64,000 bases of DNA from Anaerolineaceae bacterium (GCA_020634165.1 JACKCF010000001.1:434001-498000), one strand, 5' to 3'. Shown: positions 15,482-24,738, numbered from the stretch's first letter. Numbers and translations: made by a program. Notes: a model not told the origin generated them from the letters alone.

Positions 15482-18466
15482 CTAGATGCGGCGGGCGCTG
15501 CCGGAACCACTCTCTTCGATGCGGCGGCTGACCCACGACATGATGTAGCTAATGACGAAGTACAGGATGGTAATGAACAGCAGGTTTTCCTTGCGTGTGC
15601 CAATGAACTCCTGCGCGACCACGACCTGATTGGTCACACCTGTCAGGTCGATCAGGCCGACGATAGCCAGCAGGGATGTATCTTTGAACAGGCCGATGAA
15701 CTGGCCAACCAGCGCTGGGATCACCGCCCGTAGGGCCTGCGGCAGCGTGATAAACATCGTGATTTGCCAGCCGGATAGGCCCAATGCGCGTGCAGCTTCG
15801 TCTTGCCCGGGTGGGATCGACTGCAAACCACCTCGGACATTTTCTGCCAGATAAGCGGCGATAAAGACGATGGTCGCGACCAGCGCGCTGTAAATATCCG
15901 GGATTTCTGCGAAGGCCGGATTCGCGAACGGGATCAGCAGCACACCAGCGAAAAGAACCACAATGAAGGGCGTGCCGCGCACTGTTTCGATAATCAGTGT
16001 CGAGATGAGCTTGATAGCGGGCAATTCACTGCGGCGGCCCAATGCCAGGGCAATGCCCAGCGGGAACGCCAGAATGATGCCGTACACCGTGATGAAGGCC
16101 GCCAGCAGCAAGCCACCCCAGCGACGCGGATCCGTATGCACGAAGATATTGATGAATGAATTAGGATCGCTGCGATTAATATCAGTCGTGGCACTGTAAA
16201 TGACAGGGATGACAAACAGGGCAATCGCGATACCCGTCGCCATATAAATTCGCTGCATGATGGCCGAGTGTGTCAGGTGGGATTGCTGCGCGGAGCCGTA
16301 CCAAACAGCGATCAGCCCAGGCAGTGCCATCAACACGGCGAACGTAATCGGCAGACGGCTGCTTGCTGTTGTGCCGAACATCGTCGCCACGATCTGCGGA
16401 ATCGTATTCGTCGAGCCGTAGATCAGTTCTGGTGCGAAGTAGAGCGCGACAGTGGCAACCGCCAGCAATATCAGCGATACCGAGAGCAACTGTAATCCGC
16501 TGATGACATCGCCCACCCGCAAGCCGACGAAATAGCACATGATGACATAAGCTACCCAGGCCCCTAGCAGGCTCAGCGAGAGCAAATCTGCGCCGATGAC
16601 CGCCAGGAACATGATGAATGGTATCGAGAGCAGCAGTTGCGTACTGATGCGGCGCGAATTGCGTTGGGGTGCCTGCTGTGGTGAAGTGCGATCCAGCGCC
16701 CTTGCAGTGAAGTAGCCAGCCGCAGCCGTCAGCACAAGCGCGATAATGCCAATTTGCAGGCTGATACCGCCGCTGCTGCCATCGCGGAACATCGTCTTGG
16801 TGAAGAAAGGCGACAGATATACGCGCAGGTAGTCACCCAGCGGACGATCACCGCGATACTTGTTTTCAGTCAACCTATAGAAAGGATAGTCTTCGTTGTT
16901 GGCATCACGCGGGATGGGCGCGCTCTCTTCATAACCGTCTGTCATCCGCTGGGCGCCGGTTGAGCGCTCGAACAGCGGGTAAATGCCATGAACAGCCAGC
17001 AGTGCCGCGCCTTCGCTGTCGCTGGCAATCTCTTTTTGCAACAGATACCAGCCATCTTCCGGGATGGTGAAGCTAACAGACTCCCCACCTGGTTCCAGCG
17101 TTTGCGTCCCTTCTGAAAGTGGGTTGCCGTCGCGGTCACTTATGCTAATGGCAACGGGCAGCGTGTTCAGATCATAGGCGCTGACAACCGATTCGGGCTG
17201 TAGCAGCACGCCGCGCTCCGTGACCAGCGCCAGATGTTCCTCTTCGGTCAATGGTGTTACAACGACAGGGTCGTCGCTGAAGCTTAATGTCAGGTAGGCT
17301 TTGGGAATATCGTCCACCGTTGCATAGACGGTGTAACTACCGGATTCAGCCACATCTTCCGCGCTGATCTCGACATCGACTGTGCCACTCTCATCGACAT
17401 TGATGCGCTGTGCATTGATTTGCTGATGGTTGTTGTATAGCTCGACGCGCAGGACGCCGCCATCGGTGAAATCGCTGATGCGCACCGTGACAGGCGCACC
17501 AAATGCGTCCGGCTCGTTGACCTGTTCCAGCGTAAACGGTGCTGTTGGCGGCAGGGCAGCCTGCATTTCTTCATCAGTGGCGATGGCCTCAACCAATGCC
17601 TGATTGTCAGCCAGCAGTTGTTCGATCTCGTCGATACGCGCGAGCTGATCTTCATCAGGCGTGTACAGCAAGCTCTGATATTCGCGCAGGATGGTGGCAC
17701 GCTGCGGCGGAATAAATAAACCGGCTTCGCCGTTTTCAACAGCTTCCGTGTCGATCTGGACATCTTCATCAAGTTCGATGAAACGAGCAATATTGGCCAG
17801 ACGATTAGTAGCCGCCGTGCGCAGGGCATTGCTGGCATTATCAACAAAGCCAGCGATGTCTGCCAGGGCTTCGTCGCTGTGGCTGGCTTCATCTGCATAG
17901 CGGAACGTAATCGTCTCACCACTGCGCGCGGTGAACGCGACCGTCTCTATCGGGTCTTCCGTGACGGTGCCCGAAACGATGTTCTCGTTGCCTGCTACAA
18001 CATATGAATCCGGCAGTGGAATGGTCGCATTGACAATGGCCGGTAGGATCAGCGGCGGTAGGACGATAATCGCCAGCATCAACAGGAAGACCGGAGATAT
18101 TCGCCGGAAGTAAGCCGCAATCGTGTTCCCGGCGACAAAAGCAACAATCAGTACGAACAGACCCAACCGCCATACTTCGGTCGTCGTAAAACGGCCGTAC
18201 ATGTATTGCTCAAAGTTAAAAGTGATGGCGAACCAATCGCCCTGGCTGATGATCCAGTTCAGTAGACCAACGAACACAAAGATGATAGAGAATCCCCCCA
18301 GGATTGTCAGCGTCGCATCAAACGGGCTGCTGAGGAGGTTTTCTCGTATCCAGGCCAGGACACCCGTAGAGAGCAGGGGCGGCGGTTTCGTCGGCGGCTC
18401 ATCATAGTTGATGCGCACCTTGGCTTCTGGGATGTCGCTGGGGTTGCTAGGCTGTGAAGTCGTCAT
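15482..18466 (-). CDS. aapM: Amino-acid ABC permease (AapM-type) with large extracytoplasmic insert
   Basis: 994 residues, about 2.5 times the usual AapM/BztC length. The N-terminus is a cytoplasmic tail, then three transmembrane helices up to about residue 147. Residues about 150-565 are hydrophilic and outside the membrane. They include a Glu/Asp-rich helical part (205-300) and beta-rich segments that resemble immunoglobulin-like modules (VDVEISAEDVAESGSYTVYA). More helices follow from 568, and the canonical BPD permease domain fills roughly the last 220 residues, with the EAA loop EAARALGLSGWQITMF and ETVRGTPFIVVL. The gene starts seven bases after the AapQ-type gene. The insert may assist substrate capture or anchor the permease at the wall; that is inference. 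Confidence 0.88.
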   Translation of the reverse strand: MTTSQPSNPSDIPEAKVRINYDEPPTKPPPLLSTGVLAWIRENLLSSPFDATLTILGGFSIIFVFVGLLNWIISQGDWFAITFNFEQYMYGRFTTTEVWRLGLFVLIVAFVAGNTIAAYFRRISPVFLLMLAIIVLPPLILPAIVNATIPLPDSYVVAGNENIVSGTVTEDPIETVAFTARSGETITFRYADEASHSDEALADIAGFVDNASNALRTAATNRLANIARFIELDEDVQIDTEAVENGEAGLFIPPQRATILREYQSLLYTPDEDQLARIDEIEQLLADNQALVEAIATDEEMQAALPPTAPFTLEQVNEPDAFGAPVTVRISDFTDGGVLRVELYNNHQQINAQRINVDESGTVDVEISAEDVAESGSYTVYATVDDIPKAYLTLSFSDDPVVVTPLTEEEHLALVTERGVLLQPESVVSAYDLNTLPVAISISDRDGNPLSEGTQTLEPGGESVSFTIPEDGWYLLQKEIASDSEGAALLAVHGIYPLFERSTGAQRMTDGYEESAPIPRDANNEDYPFYRLTENKYRGDRPLGDYLRVYLSPFFTKTMFRDGSSGGISLQIGIIALVLTAAAGYFTARALDRTSPQQAPQRNSRRISTQLLLSIPFIMFLAVIGADLLSLSLLGAWVAYVIMCYFVGLRVGDVISGLQLLSVSLILLAVATVALYFAPELIYGSTNTIPQIVATMFGTTASSRLPITFAVLMALPGLIAVWYGSAQQSHLTHSAIMQRIYMATGIAIALFVIPVIYSATTDINRSDPNSFINIFVHTDPRRWGGLLLAAFITVYGIILAFPLGIALALGRRSELPAIKLISTLIIETVRGTPFIVVLFAGVLLIPFANPAFAEIPDIYSALVATIVFIAAYLAENVRGGLQSIPPGQDEAARALGLSGWQITMFITLPQALRAVIPALVGQFIGLFKDTSLLAIVGLIDLTGVTNQVVVAQEFIGTRKENLLFITILYFVISYIMSWVSRRIEESGSGSARRI

Positions 18467-18473
18467 GCGGCAC

Positions 18474-20174
18474 CTACCTCGTCACAATCTGGAAGCGGCC
18501 GTTGACAATATTCATCACGACGCTGATGAGCAAACTGAGCGTCAGGTAGACAATCAGCAACATGGAGAAGCCTGTGATCGATTGTCCAGACTGGTTCATC
18601 ATCGTCGTTCCGACCTGATAGGTATCGGCAAAGGCGACCGCTGCCGCCAGACTGCTGTTCTTACTCAGGTTCAAATATTGATTGCCTAATGGTGGAATAA
18701 TCACGCGCAGTGCCTGCGGCAGTACCACACGGGTTAAGGTCTGGGGGGTGCTCAGGCCAAGCGCACGCGCTGCTTCAATCTGCCCATAGGGAACCGCCTG
18801 AATACCGGCACGTACGATTTCCGCAATGAAGGCCGAAGTATAGACAATCAGGCCAATCACCAGGGCGCTGTACTGCGGTTGCAGCACATTACCAATTTCC
18901 AGGTTATTAAAGCGATTTAGCTGCGGCGTGGCGATTACAATTGGCTCTGGGCGATAAAGCGGCCAGTCTTCAAATGGGATCATGTCACTGTTAATGGCAT
19001 CGGAATAGGGTACTTGTTCTATCGCGCCTTCGTCATCGGCAATCGGCACCGTCGGTGGACGCGCCTGTGCGCCAGCCACACCCCAGCCAATCACCCCAAA
19101 AATCACAATCGCCAGGATCGCATAAGTGCCGCGCGGGACCGGCTTGCCAGTCGTTTCTGTCACATGGCCCGCCAGCATCCACAAGACAATTGACAGAGCA
19201 ACGCCAATGGCGATGAATACTGCCCAAATGCCAAAAACACTGGTGGGGATGATCTCCGGTGCGAAGATACCCTTCACGCTGTAGTAAAAGACCGGGTAGA
19301 TGCTCAGATGAAGCGCCTGCCCATTCGATGTAATACCGAAGTAGTAAAGCAGCTCGAAGAGCGCGGCACCCAGGATGGTGCCAATGGTCATGGCCAGGAA
19401 GCCTATCGCCAGCCCACGCCAGCCCTTTGGCGCAAAGAAGGAAATCAGCAGGAAAATGCCAATGAGCAGCAGCAAGCTAATGTTCACCATGCCTGCCAGG
19501 TCTGGGTTGCTGAGCATGGCGGGTCGCACAACCGCTAAGACGATCAAACCCAGGAAACCACCTACCGTCATGCGGGTTGGGTGGCTCGTTCGTCGTGCCA
19601 GGAGCGTAATCAGGAAGATCAGTATCAACATGATCGGTGTTGTCCAGGGGACGCTGGCAACCCCAGGCGCCGGAATGCCCGTTGGGTCTTTCGGTAGCGC
19701 CTCCAGGAAGACGACGAAATACCAGAAGTAAAGCTGAACCAGCAGCGGGGTATTGCGCAATATCTCTACATAAACACGGCTGATATTGCGGATAAGCCAG
19801 TTATTGCTCAATAACAGGATACCCACCAATATGCCGATGACCGTCGCGCCTACCAGACCAACCGATACCGCGCGTATCGTGTTGATGACGCCGACGAAAA
19901 AAGCTTCACCATAAGAAGCGTCCGGGCTGTACCAGGCCGGTGAGTCACCCAGCGGAATGCCACTGCGAGAAGCCAAAAACCGGAACGTCGGCACCAGATT
20001 ACGCTCTGCGAGGCTCTCATAGACATTGACCACAACAAATGAGAGGATCGATACCAGCAGAATGATGAAGACGATCTGGAGGACAACCTGGATAACGCGG
20101 ATATCGCGGAAATAGCTGAAGAAGGAGGGCGGCGCGCCCGTGAAGGTGGAATCCTTATCTAATTGCGCTGCCAT
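18474..20174 (-). CDS. aapQ: Amino-acid ABC permease (AapQ-type) with extra membrane segments
   Basis: 566 residues, longer than the ~390 of typical AapQ. The N-terminal half of the permease domain is clear (INTIRAVSVGLVGATVIG, EILRNTPLLVQLYFWYF), and the C-terminal half carries the EAA loop EAARALGLSTPQTLTRVVLP. Between them, about residues 165-400, sit roughly seven additional hydrophobic helices and a short outside loop, so the domain is split by an insert. It forms the translocation pore together with the AapM-type subunit downstream. AGGAAAA lies upstream of the ATG. Confidence 0.88.
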   Translation of the reverse strand: MAAQLDKDSTFTGAPPSFFSYFRDIRVIQVVLQIVFIILLVSILSFVVVNVYESLAERNLVPTFRFLASRSGIPLGDSPAWYSPDASYGEAFFVGVINTIRAVSVGLVGATVIGILVGILLLSNNWLIRNISRVYVEILRNTPLLVQLYFWYFVVFLEALPKDPTGIPAPGVASVPWTTPIMLILIFLITLLARRTSHPTRMTVGGFLGLIVLAVVRPAMLSNPDLAGMVNISLLLLIGIFLLISFFAPKGWRGLAIGFLAMTIGTILGAALFELLYYFGITSNGQALHLSIYPVFYYSVKGIFAPEIIPTSVFGIWAVFIAIGVALSIVLWMLAGHVTETTGKPVPRGTYAILAIVIFGVIGWGVAGAQARPPTVPIADDEGAIEQVPYSDAINSDMIPFEDWPLYRPEPIVIATPQLNRFNNLEIGNVLQPQYSALVIGLIVYTSAFIAEIVRAGIQAVPYGQIEAARALGLSTPQTLTRVVLPQALRVIIPPLGNQYLNLSKNSSLAAAVAFADTYQVGTTMMNQSGQSITGFSMLLIVYLTLSLLISVVMNIVNGRFQIVTR

Positions 20175-20300
20175 AAACGATTTTCCTGATAACTAAGACG
20201 AACTATAGCTCGGTAACGGGTCACTGGGTACCAGTAGGCGAACTGTTTACACAGAGGCCAACCACCGAACAGGCGATCCGTGACTTAAAGTCTGACAAAT

Positions 20301-20384
20301 AACGGGATGCCGTTTAGCCATTGCGGACCAGGGCATCCCGTTATCCTCACCACTTGAAGGCTATACCCTCAAGTAGTGGTGTGC
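20301..20384 (-). terminator. Two consecutive hairpins between binding protein and permease genes
   Basis: The first stem is an 11-bp perfect pairing of AACGGGATGCC with GGCATCCCGTT (20301-20342). The second pairs CCACTTGA with TCAAGTAGTGG (one bulge) at about 20350-20383, directly after the binding-protein stop. They probably act as a partial terminator or 3' stabiliser, letting the binding protein outnumber the permeases. Confidence 0.65.
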
Positions 20385-20387
20385 TCT

Positions 20388-21437
20388 TTAACGGAAAGGC
20401 GGTGCGTAGATCAGACCACCGTCCAGGTAAGAGGCGTTGACCGTGCCTGCACGTGTCAGGCCCAGCGGCGCCAGACTACGTTCATAGATTTCGCCATAGT
20501 TACCAACCTGGCTGATGACTGTAACCATAAAGTCGTTAGCCAGACCGAGGTATGCACCACTGACGTTCTCGCCAAGGCCCAGCAGACGACCGATGTTCGG
20601 GTCTTCGCTGTCCATGAAGGATTCAATATTCTCGCTGGTGATACCTTCTTCTTCAGCGGTGATCAGACCGTAAACGGTCCAGCGAATGATTTCAGCAAAT
20701 TGCTCGTCGCCACCTGGGGACAGCGGGCCGAGAGGCTCTTTCGACAGGGTTTCTGGCAGAATGACCAGCGCACCCGGATCTTCTGAGGTGGCATGGTAAG
20801 AAGCAATACCACTCTTGTCAGTTGTCCATGCTTCGCAAGCACCACTGACGAAAGCTTCCCATGTGCTGGGGCCATCAGGATATGTCTGGACGCTGATGTC
20901 CAGGCCATTGGCGGTGATGAAGTCAGCGATATTCAGTTCGGTGGTCGTACCGGCCTGTACGCAGATGCTGGCGCCATCGAGTTCCATCGCGCTGCTGACA
21001 CCCAGTTCTGCCCATGTGCCGATGCCCTGGCCATCGTAGAAGGTCGTCGGGCCGAAGATAGCGCCCCATGTAACGTCACGGCTGAGGGTATAGGTGGTGT
21101 TGCGGCTCATCATATCAATTTCGCCACTCTGGATAGCAGCCTGGCGCTCAGTACCTGTCAAGGGACGATAGCTGACAGCATTCGCATCGCCCAGGATGGC
21201 GGCGGCTACGGCGCGGCAGAAGTCCACATCAAAACCTTCAAATTCACCAGCATCGTTAACCAGACCGAAACCTTCCAGTGCTTGGTTAACGCCGCAGATC
21301 AATTCGCCACGATCAATGACACGTTGGGTAATCTCGCCAAGTTCGACTTCAACAGCATCCTGAGCGCTAACGGCGAATACGCCGACCAAGGCGATCAGTA
21401 CAGCGATAACGACGAGAAGAAGACCTTTCTTGCTCAT
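20388..21437 (-). CDS. aapJ: Amino-acid ABC transporter substrate-binding protein (AapJ-type)
   Basis: 349 residues from the ATG at 21437, which has AGGAG seven bases upstream; an in-frame TTG lies one codon earlier. A signal peptide covers residues 1-25 (VGVFAVSA-Q). The mature protein is a family-3 solute-binding fold with the typical blocks RGELICGVNQALEGFG, FEGFDVDFCRAVAAA, RQAAIQSGEIDMMSRNTTYT and TTFYDGQG. This is the pattern of AapJ/BztA general L-amino-acid binders. It is the first gene of the operon. No lipobox cysteine is seen, so in a monoderm cell the anchoring mode is unclear. Confidence 0.92.
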   Translation of the reverse strand: MSKKGLLLVVIAVLIALVGVFAVSAQDAVEVELGEITQRVIDRGELICGVNQALEGFGLVNDAGEFEGFDVDFCRAVAAAILGDANAVSYRPLTGTERQAAIQSGEIDMMSRNTTYTLSRDVTWGAIFGPTTFYDGQGIGTWAELGVSSAMELDGASICVQAGTTTELNIADFITANGLDISVQTYPDGPSTWEAFVSGACEAWTTDKSGIASYHATSEDPGALVILPETLSKEPLGPLSPGGDEQFAEIIRWTVYGLITAEEEGITSENIESFMDSEDPNIGRLLGLGENVSGAYLGLANDFMVTVISQVGNYGEIYERSLAPLGLTRAGTVNASYLDGGLIYAPPFR

Positions 21438-21897
21438 CAAATAACTCCTCTATACTTAAGCTGGATAGATATAGGACACAATAAGGTATTTGGTCTCAAT
21501 TGGTGCTTTACAACAAAGAACCTTTACCTTCGTGCGTGGGCAAGAGTGTATCTTAGGCCGCATTTTCTGTCAAAAATAGGACGTTTGTTTAAGATGCCTC
21601 TAACCCGGATGACTAATGCACACGACTGCATAAGGAATTTGTGCAATTCGTCACATTCATAGAAATTGTAAACGGTTCGTTAGGGAACGTAATCGTTAAA
21701 GGCGCACAAATCCGTTTGGTACAGCTTTATAAACGCACATGCAGTGCTGGACATCTATCAAATAAAAGCGTTTGTTGGGGATTATCTTCGGAGGGCTTTG
21801 TCTAAATAAACCAAAGAGCGGCGATTTTTTTGGTGAAAGCAGTACGTAATCCAAACAACTTAACGGGGCAGCCCAGGCCACCCCGACGCCTACCTGA
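21438..21897. other. Non-coding gap upstream of the amino-acid operon
   Basis: 460 bases. The left part should contain the promoter for the amino-acid operon, and the right part is the 3' region of the SelW-like gene. On the minus strand CGGGG...CCCCG forms a hairpin at about 21863-21884, a possible weak terminator. No gene seen. Confidence 0.45.
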
Positions 21898-22194
21898 CTA
21901 ATCTTTTTCCGGCAGATGGAAACCTGGCGGACGAAGCGTATCCAGCACTTTGAGGATAGCCTCCCGGACTTCACCTGGTTCGGCATGGCGGCCCAGTTCC
22001 TTCTTGCTGAAGACCAGTTCCCCATTGACGGTTACTTCAAAACGACCACCCTGCGACGGGATCAGTTTCCAGTCCGCAATGAAATATTCAATATCGCGTT
22101 CACTCAGGATTTGGTCCGTCAAACTGACGGCACGAGGTGTGTAGTTTCAAGCTGCACAGTATTCAACGGTGATAGTCATCACGGGTTGCTGCAT
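21898..22194 (-). CDS. SelW/Rdx-family selenoprotein (in-frame TGA = Sec)
   Basis: Reading from the ATG at 22192-22194 gives MQQPVMTITVEYCAA, a TGA at 22147-22149 and then NYTPRAVSL continuing in frame for 82 residues to the stop. The total is 98 residues, the normal length of the Rdx (SelW/SelT/SelH) family. C13-x-x-U16 falls exactly at the family's CxxC/CxxU redox site after the first beta strand. The downstream family blocks KLIPSQGGRFEVTVNGE and VFSKKELGRHAEPGE are intact, so the frame is under selection on both sides of the TGA. AAGGAG lies six bases before the ATG. A 6-bp hairpin follows the TGA at the distance expected for a bacterial SECIS. The alternative is a nonsense mutation or a TTG-start fragment. 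The biological role is a thioredoxin-like redox protein of unknown partner. Confidence 0.85.
22116..22130 (-). promoter_or_regulatory. Candidate bacterial SECIS hairpin
   Basis: On the mRNA, CCGTCA pairs perfectly with TGACGG around the three-base loop GTT. The stem begins 17 bases after the TGA. The loop guanine is at position 23 after the TGA, inside the 16-37 nt window and at the loop position described for bacterial SECIS elements. Confidence 0.7.
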
Positions 22195-22444
22195 AAGGTT
22201 CTCCTTAGGTTTCTGGATAAGTAAATTATAACACTTTGGTACGAAGGTCGCATGCTCATCAGATAAACTTTGTCTTAGAAGATTCGGTTCCGTATTATGA
22301 TTGAATAAGAATATACAGAACGAACGGCTCTATCTGGTAACTACTACCCAATCACGATGAATCTTTACGGTGAGATGGCTGATTTTTGAAGACAATAAAG
22401 TAAATGTGCTACGACAGAAAGCAAATAGTAAGGAAGCAACTATC

Positions 22445-23284
22445 GTGAGCGCTACCCAGGAAATCTTTACCGAATACGTTCGCATGCGCGAAAATGGCTT
22501 GGATACCAAAGAGGCGTTGCGCGCGTTGCGGGTCTATATAGAAGGTCTGCCGTCCAATCTAAAGGATGAACTTGCCCAGCACCTGCGCGCCTGGGAACGG
22601 GGCAGTTCAACGGCGGATGCGCCATCGACATCACCCCCAGAGGAAAGCGATCCGGTCATTAAGCCGCTGCGCCCCCGTGCTACTGAAACAACAACAACGG
22701 CAGTAGCAGTAGCTGTCGATGAGGAGGATACGCGCGTTGGTGCCTCGTCGGAAGCCAGCTTTGTCGCCTGCCCCAACTGTGAGGCCAAAAATCAGGTCAA
22801 CGAGGTTTTCTGTTATGCCTGTGGCCACATGCTGGATAATATTTCTGGTGCCCACGACACGCGCCACTTCGCCGCTGCTACAGATGCCTTATATTCGCCG
22901 GATTACTTCAGCATGGATTCGGTGCTGCGTCTGAACGTTCGTGATCGCAATGCCGTTTTTGAACTGCGCCCACAGCTACGTAACCATGAATTGGTGGTCG
23001 GTCGCAAGACGGATAACAGCCCAATGGCTCCTGACATTGATCTGTCCAACCTCGGTGCCTCTGAGGCGGGCGTGTCGCGTCTGCACGTTGCCCTCCGCTA
23101 TGAAGGTGAAGACAGCGCCCTGCAAATCTACGACCTGGGCAGCTCCAATGGCACCTTTGTTAATGGCCAGCGTCTGCACCCGCGCGAAGTTCGTATCCTG
23201 CGTAATGGTGACCAACTGCGCCTGGGCAAGCTGGTCGTGCTCGTTAGCTACCAGCATCCTGGCGAAGAACTGATGATGAACTAG
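22445..23284 (+). CDS. FHA-domain protein with zinc ribbon
   Basis: 279 residues from the GTG at 22445, preceded by AAGGAAG with an eight-base spacer. A GTG 25 codons earlier lacks a site. A helical N-terminus is followed by an acidic/Thr-rich linker, a zinc ribbon at about 132-150 (CPNC and CYAC pairs) and a C-terminal forkhead-associated domain at about 180-270. The latter carries the phosphothreonine-binding signatures VVGRKTDNSP, GVSRLHVAL and DLGSSNGTFVNG. It should bind phosphorylated partners of a Ser/Thr kinase pathway; no kinase is in the window. It converges with a HEAT gene, and a shared terminator lies between them. Confidence 0.88.
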   Translation: MSATQEIFTEYVRMRENGLDTKEALRALRVYIEGLPSNLKDELAQHLRAWERGSSTADAPSTSPPEESDPVIKPLRPRATETTTTAVAVAVDEEDTRVGASSEASFVACPNCEAKNQVNEVFCYACGHMLDNISGAHDTRHFAAATDALYSPDYFSMDSVLRLNVRDRNAVFELRPQLRNHELVVGRKTDNSPMAPDIDLSNLGASEAGVSRLHVALRYEGEDSALQIYDLGSSNGTFVNGQRLHPREVRILRNGDQLRLGKLVVLVSYQHPGEELMMN

Positions 23285-23313
23285 GCTAAATCGTACCAAG
23301 TGATCTTAGAAAT

Positions 23314-23347
23314 AAAAAAGCCCGGACGCATCCCGTCTGGGCTTTTG
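23314..23347. terminator. Bidirectional intrinsic terminator
   Basis: AAAAGCCCGGACG pairs with CGTCTGGGCTTTT (one G-T pair) across a five-base loop, with an A-run before and a T-run after. It ends both the FHA gene and the convergent HEAT gene. Confidence 0.88.
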
Positions 23348-23366
23348 GTTTTTTTGCTGCTTCTGT

Positions 23367-23855
23367 TTACAGACGCGCAGCGCTGGCTGTTTCCGCCCGT
23401 TCTGCGAAGCGAACCGCATCCCGTGTACCAATTTGCTTGAGCGCCAACAGGCAGGTCGTGAATAACCCGCGCCGATAGCCGCGTGTCATGGCCAGCCTGT
23501 CCGTCTTATGTTCTTCAATATAGTCTGTGACTGTTTTCTTCAACACAGGGATTGCCGATGTTGCCTGTAAACGACCCAGCGCCGTAGCGGCGGCTGTCTG
23601 TACATGCACATTGCTATGGCGATCAAGCAGCTCAATGAGTGCTGGCACAGCGGACTTATCGCCGATTTTCCCCAATGCAGTGGCGGATTCAACGGCGACG
23701 TTCGGGGTCCGACGTAACGCTTTGATCAAATGGGGCACAGCTACCGAGCTGTTGAGTTCGGCCAGCTTACCCGCAGCAATCGTCGACATTTCGTCGTCCG
23801 GCTCATTCAATGTCTGGATCCAGTTTTGCAACCGTAATTCGTCCCGGCTAGGCAT
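23367..23855 (-). CDS. HEAT-repeat protein
   Basis: 162 residues from the ATG at 23855, chosen because AAGAGGG lies eight bases upstream; an in-frame GTG three codons earlier lacks this spacing. At least three PBS/HEAT repeats are visible in the middle: AVPHLIKALRR with VAVESATALGKIGD, then SAVPALIELLDRH with VQTAAATALGRL, then SAIPVLKKTV. Proteins of this type are scaffolds or partners in phosphorylation or cofactor-lyase systems. The neighbouring FHA gene suggests a signalling role, but the pairing is by position only. No catalytic residues. Confidence 0.82.
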   Translation of the reverse strand: MPSRDELRLQNWIQTLNEPDDEMSTIAAGKLAELNSSVAVPHLIKALRRTPNVAVESATALGKIGDKSAVPALIELLDRHSNVHVQTAAATALGRLQATSAIPVLKKTVTDYIEEHKTDRLAMTRGYRRGLFTTCLLALKQIGTRDAVRFAERAETASAARL

Positions 23856-24177
23856 AGACGACACCCTCTTATATTACTAGCTACCTTCCCTAATATTTAT
23901 CGTAGCACGAATTTCAACCCGTATTACAGATTTAATGTAAAAATGCCTAAAAGAAACTCTAGATTTAATTAAGCAATGCCGCGAATACTCTGTAATAATC
24001 GTGGAAATTTATGGAAACTCTACATTTTGTTGTGCAAAATCACCTGATGGCTTGATGTCGCAAGAAACGGAACTGTTTGACAGAGGTCCCATCTTGCATC
24101 AGTAAACCCTTTGCGTTAGGGTTCTGCGGGCGGCAGCAAAGGGTCTGCCACTGAGCAACCAGACAAGGAAAATGGCC
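23856..24177. other. Non-coding divergent region
   Basis: 322 bases between the divergent HEAT and nuclease genes, A/T-rich around 23890-24030. An overlapping minus-strand frame has no ribosome site and was not accepted. Promoters for both genes are expected here. Confidence 0.45.
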
Positions 24178-24708
24178 ATGATAAAGTGGTTTTGCGCGGT
24201 AATAATTGTTGCCCTGCTGGCGGGCTGTAACCTGGATGTTGGCGTCACCACAACCACCGGAACAGATGGTGGGACAACCGGTGGAAGTGCACCTGCGAAC
24301 GGTGAATTGGCGCGCGTAGTTTCTGTCGTCGATGGCGATACCATCCGCGTTGAAATAAATGGCCAGGAAGTTCCCGTGCGCTATGTTGGCGTCAACACCC
24401 CGGAGCGCGATGAACCCTGTTATACCGAGGCGACCAATTTCAATCGCAGCCTGGTGGAGGGACATGTCGTTACCCTCGTGCGGGATACATCGGACACCGA
24501 TCGTTATGATCGCCTATTGCGCTATGTGTACTATGGCAACACCTTCGTCAATGAGGCTCTCGTCGCGGATGGTTACGCAGAAGCAGTGCTTTATGAACCA
24601 GACGATGAATACTTCGATCATTTCCGCACGTTAGAGCGGCAGGCAGCCGCAAGCGGCCTGGGATGCCATCCAACCGGCATCTTTAACGATAGCAACGACC
24701 GCCGCTGA
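24178..24708 (+). CDS. Staphylococcal-nuclease-like lipoprotein
   Basis: 176 residues from the ATG at 24178. AAGGAA ends seven bases upstream, whereas the in-frame ATG two codons earlier would be too close. A lipoprotein signal peptide has the lipobox LLAGC with Cys at about 17, followed by a Thr/Gly linker. The nuclease domain has VVDGDTIRVEI, VRYVGVNTPERD and RDTSDTDRYDRLLRYVYY, which contain the Arg/Asp/Glu residues of the Ca-dependent SNase active site. It is probably an exported nuclease anchored to the outer face of the membrane that digests DNA or RNA for scavenging. Confidence 0.88.
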   Translation: MIKWFCAVIIVALLAGCNLDVGVTTTTGTDGGTTGGSAPANGELARVVSVVDGDTIRVEINGQEVPVRYVGVNTPERDEPCYTEATNFNRSLVEGHVVTLVRDTSDTDRYDRLLRYVYYGNTFVNEALVADGYAEAVLYEPDDEYFDHFRTLERQAAASGLGCHPTGIFNDSNDRR

Positions 24709-24738
24709 TTGGGCTAGGCATGGGAATAGCTGTCGTAG

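Noticed and set aside
24040..24465. 141-codon minus-strand frame over the nuclease gene
   Set aside because: It is antisense to a clear SNase-like lipoprotein with lipobox and catalytic residues.
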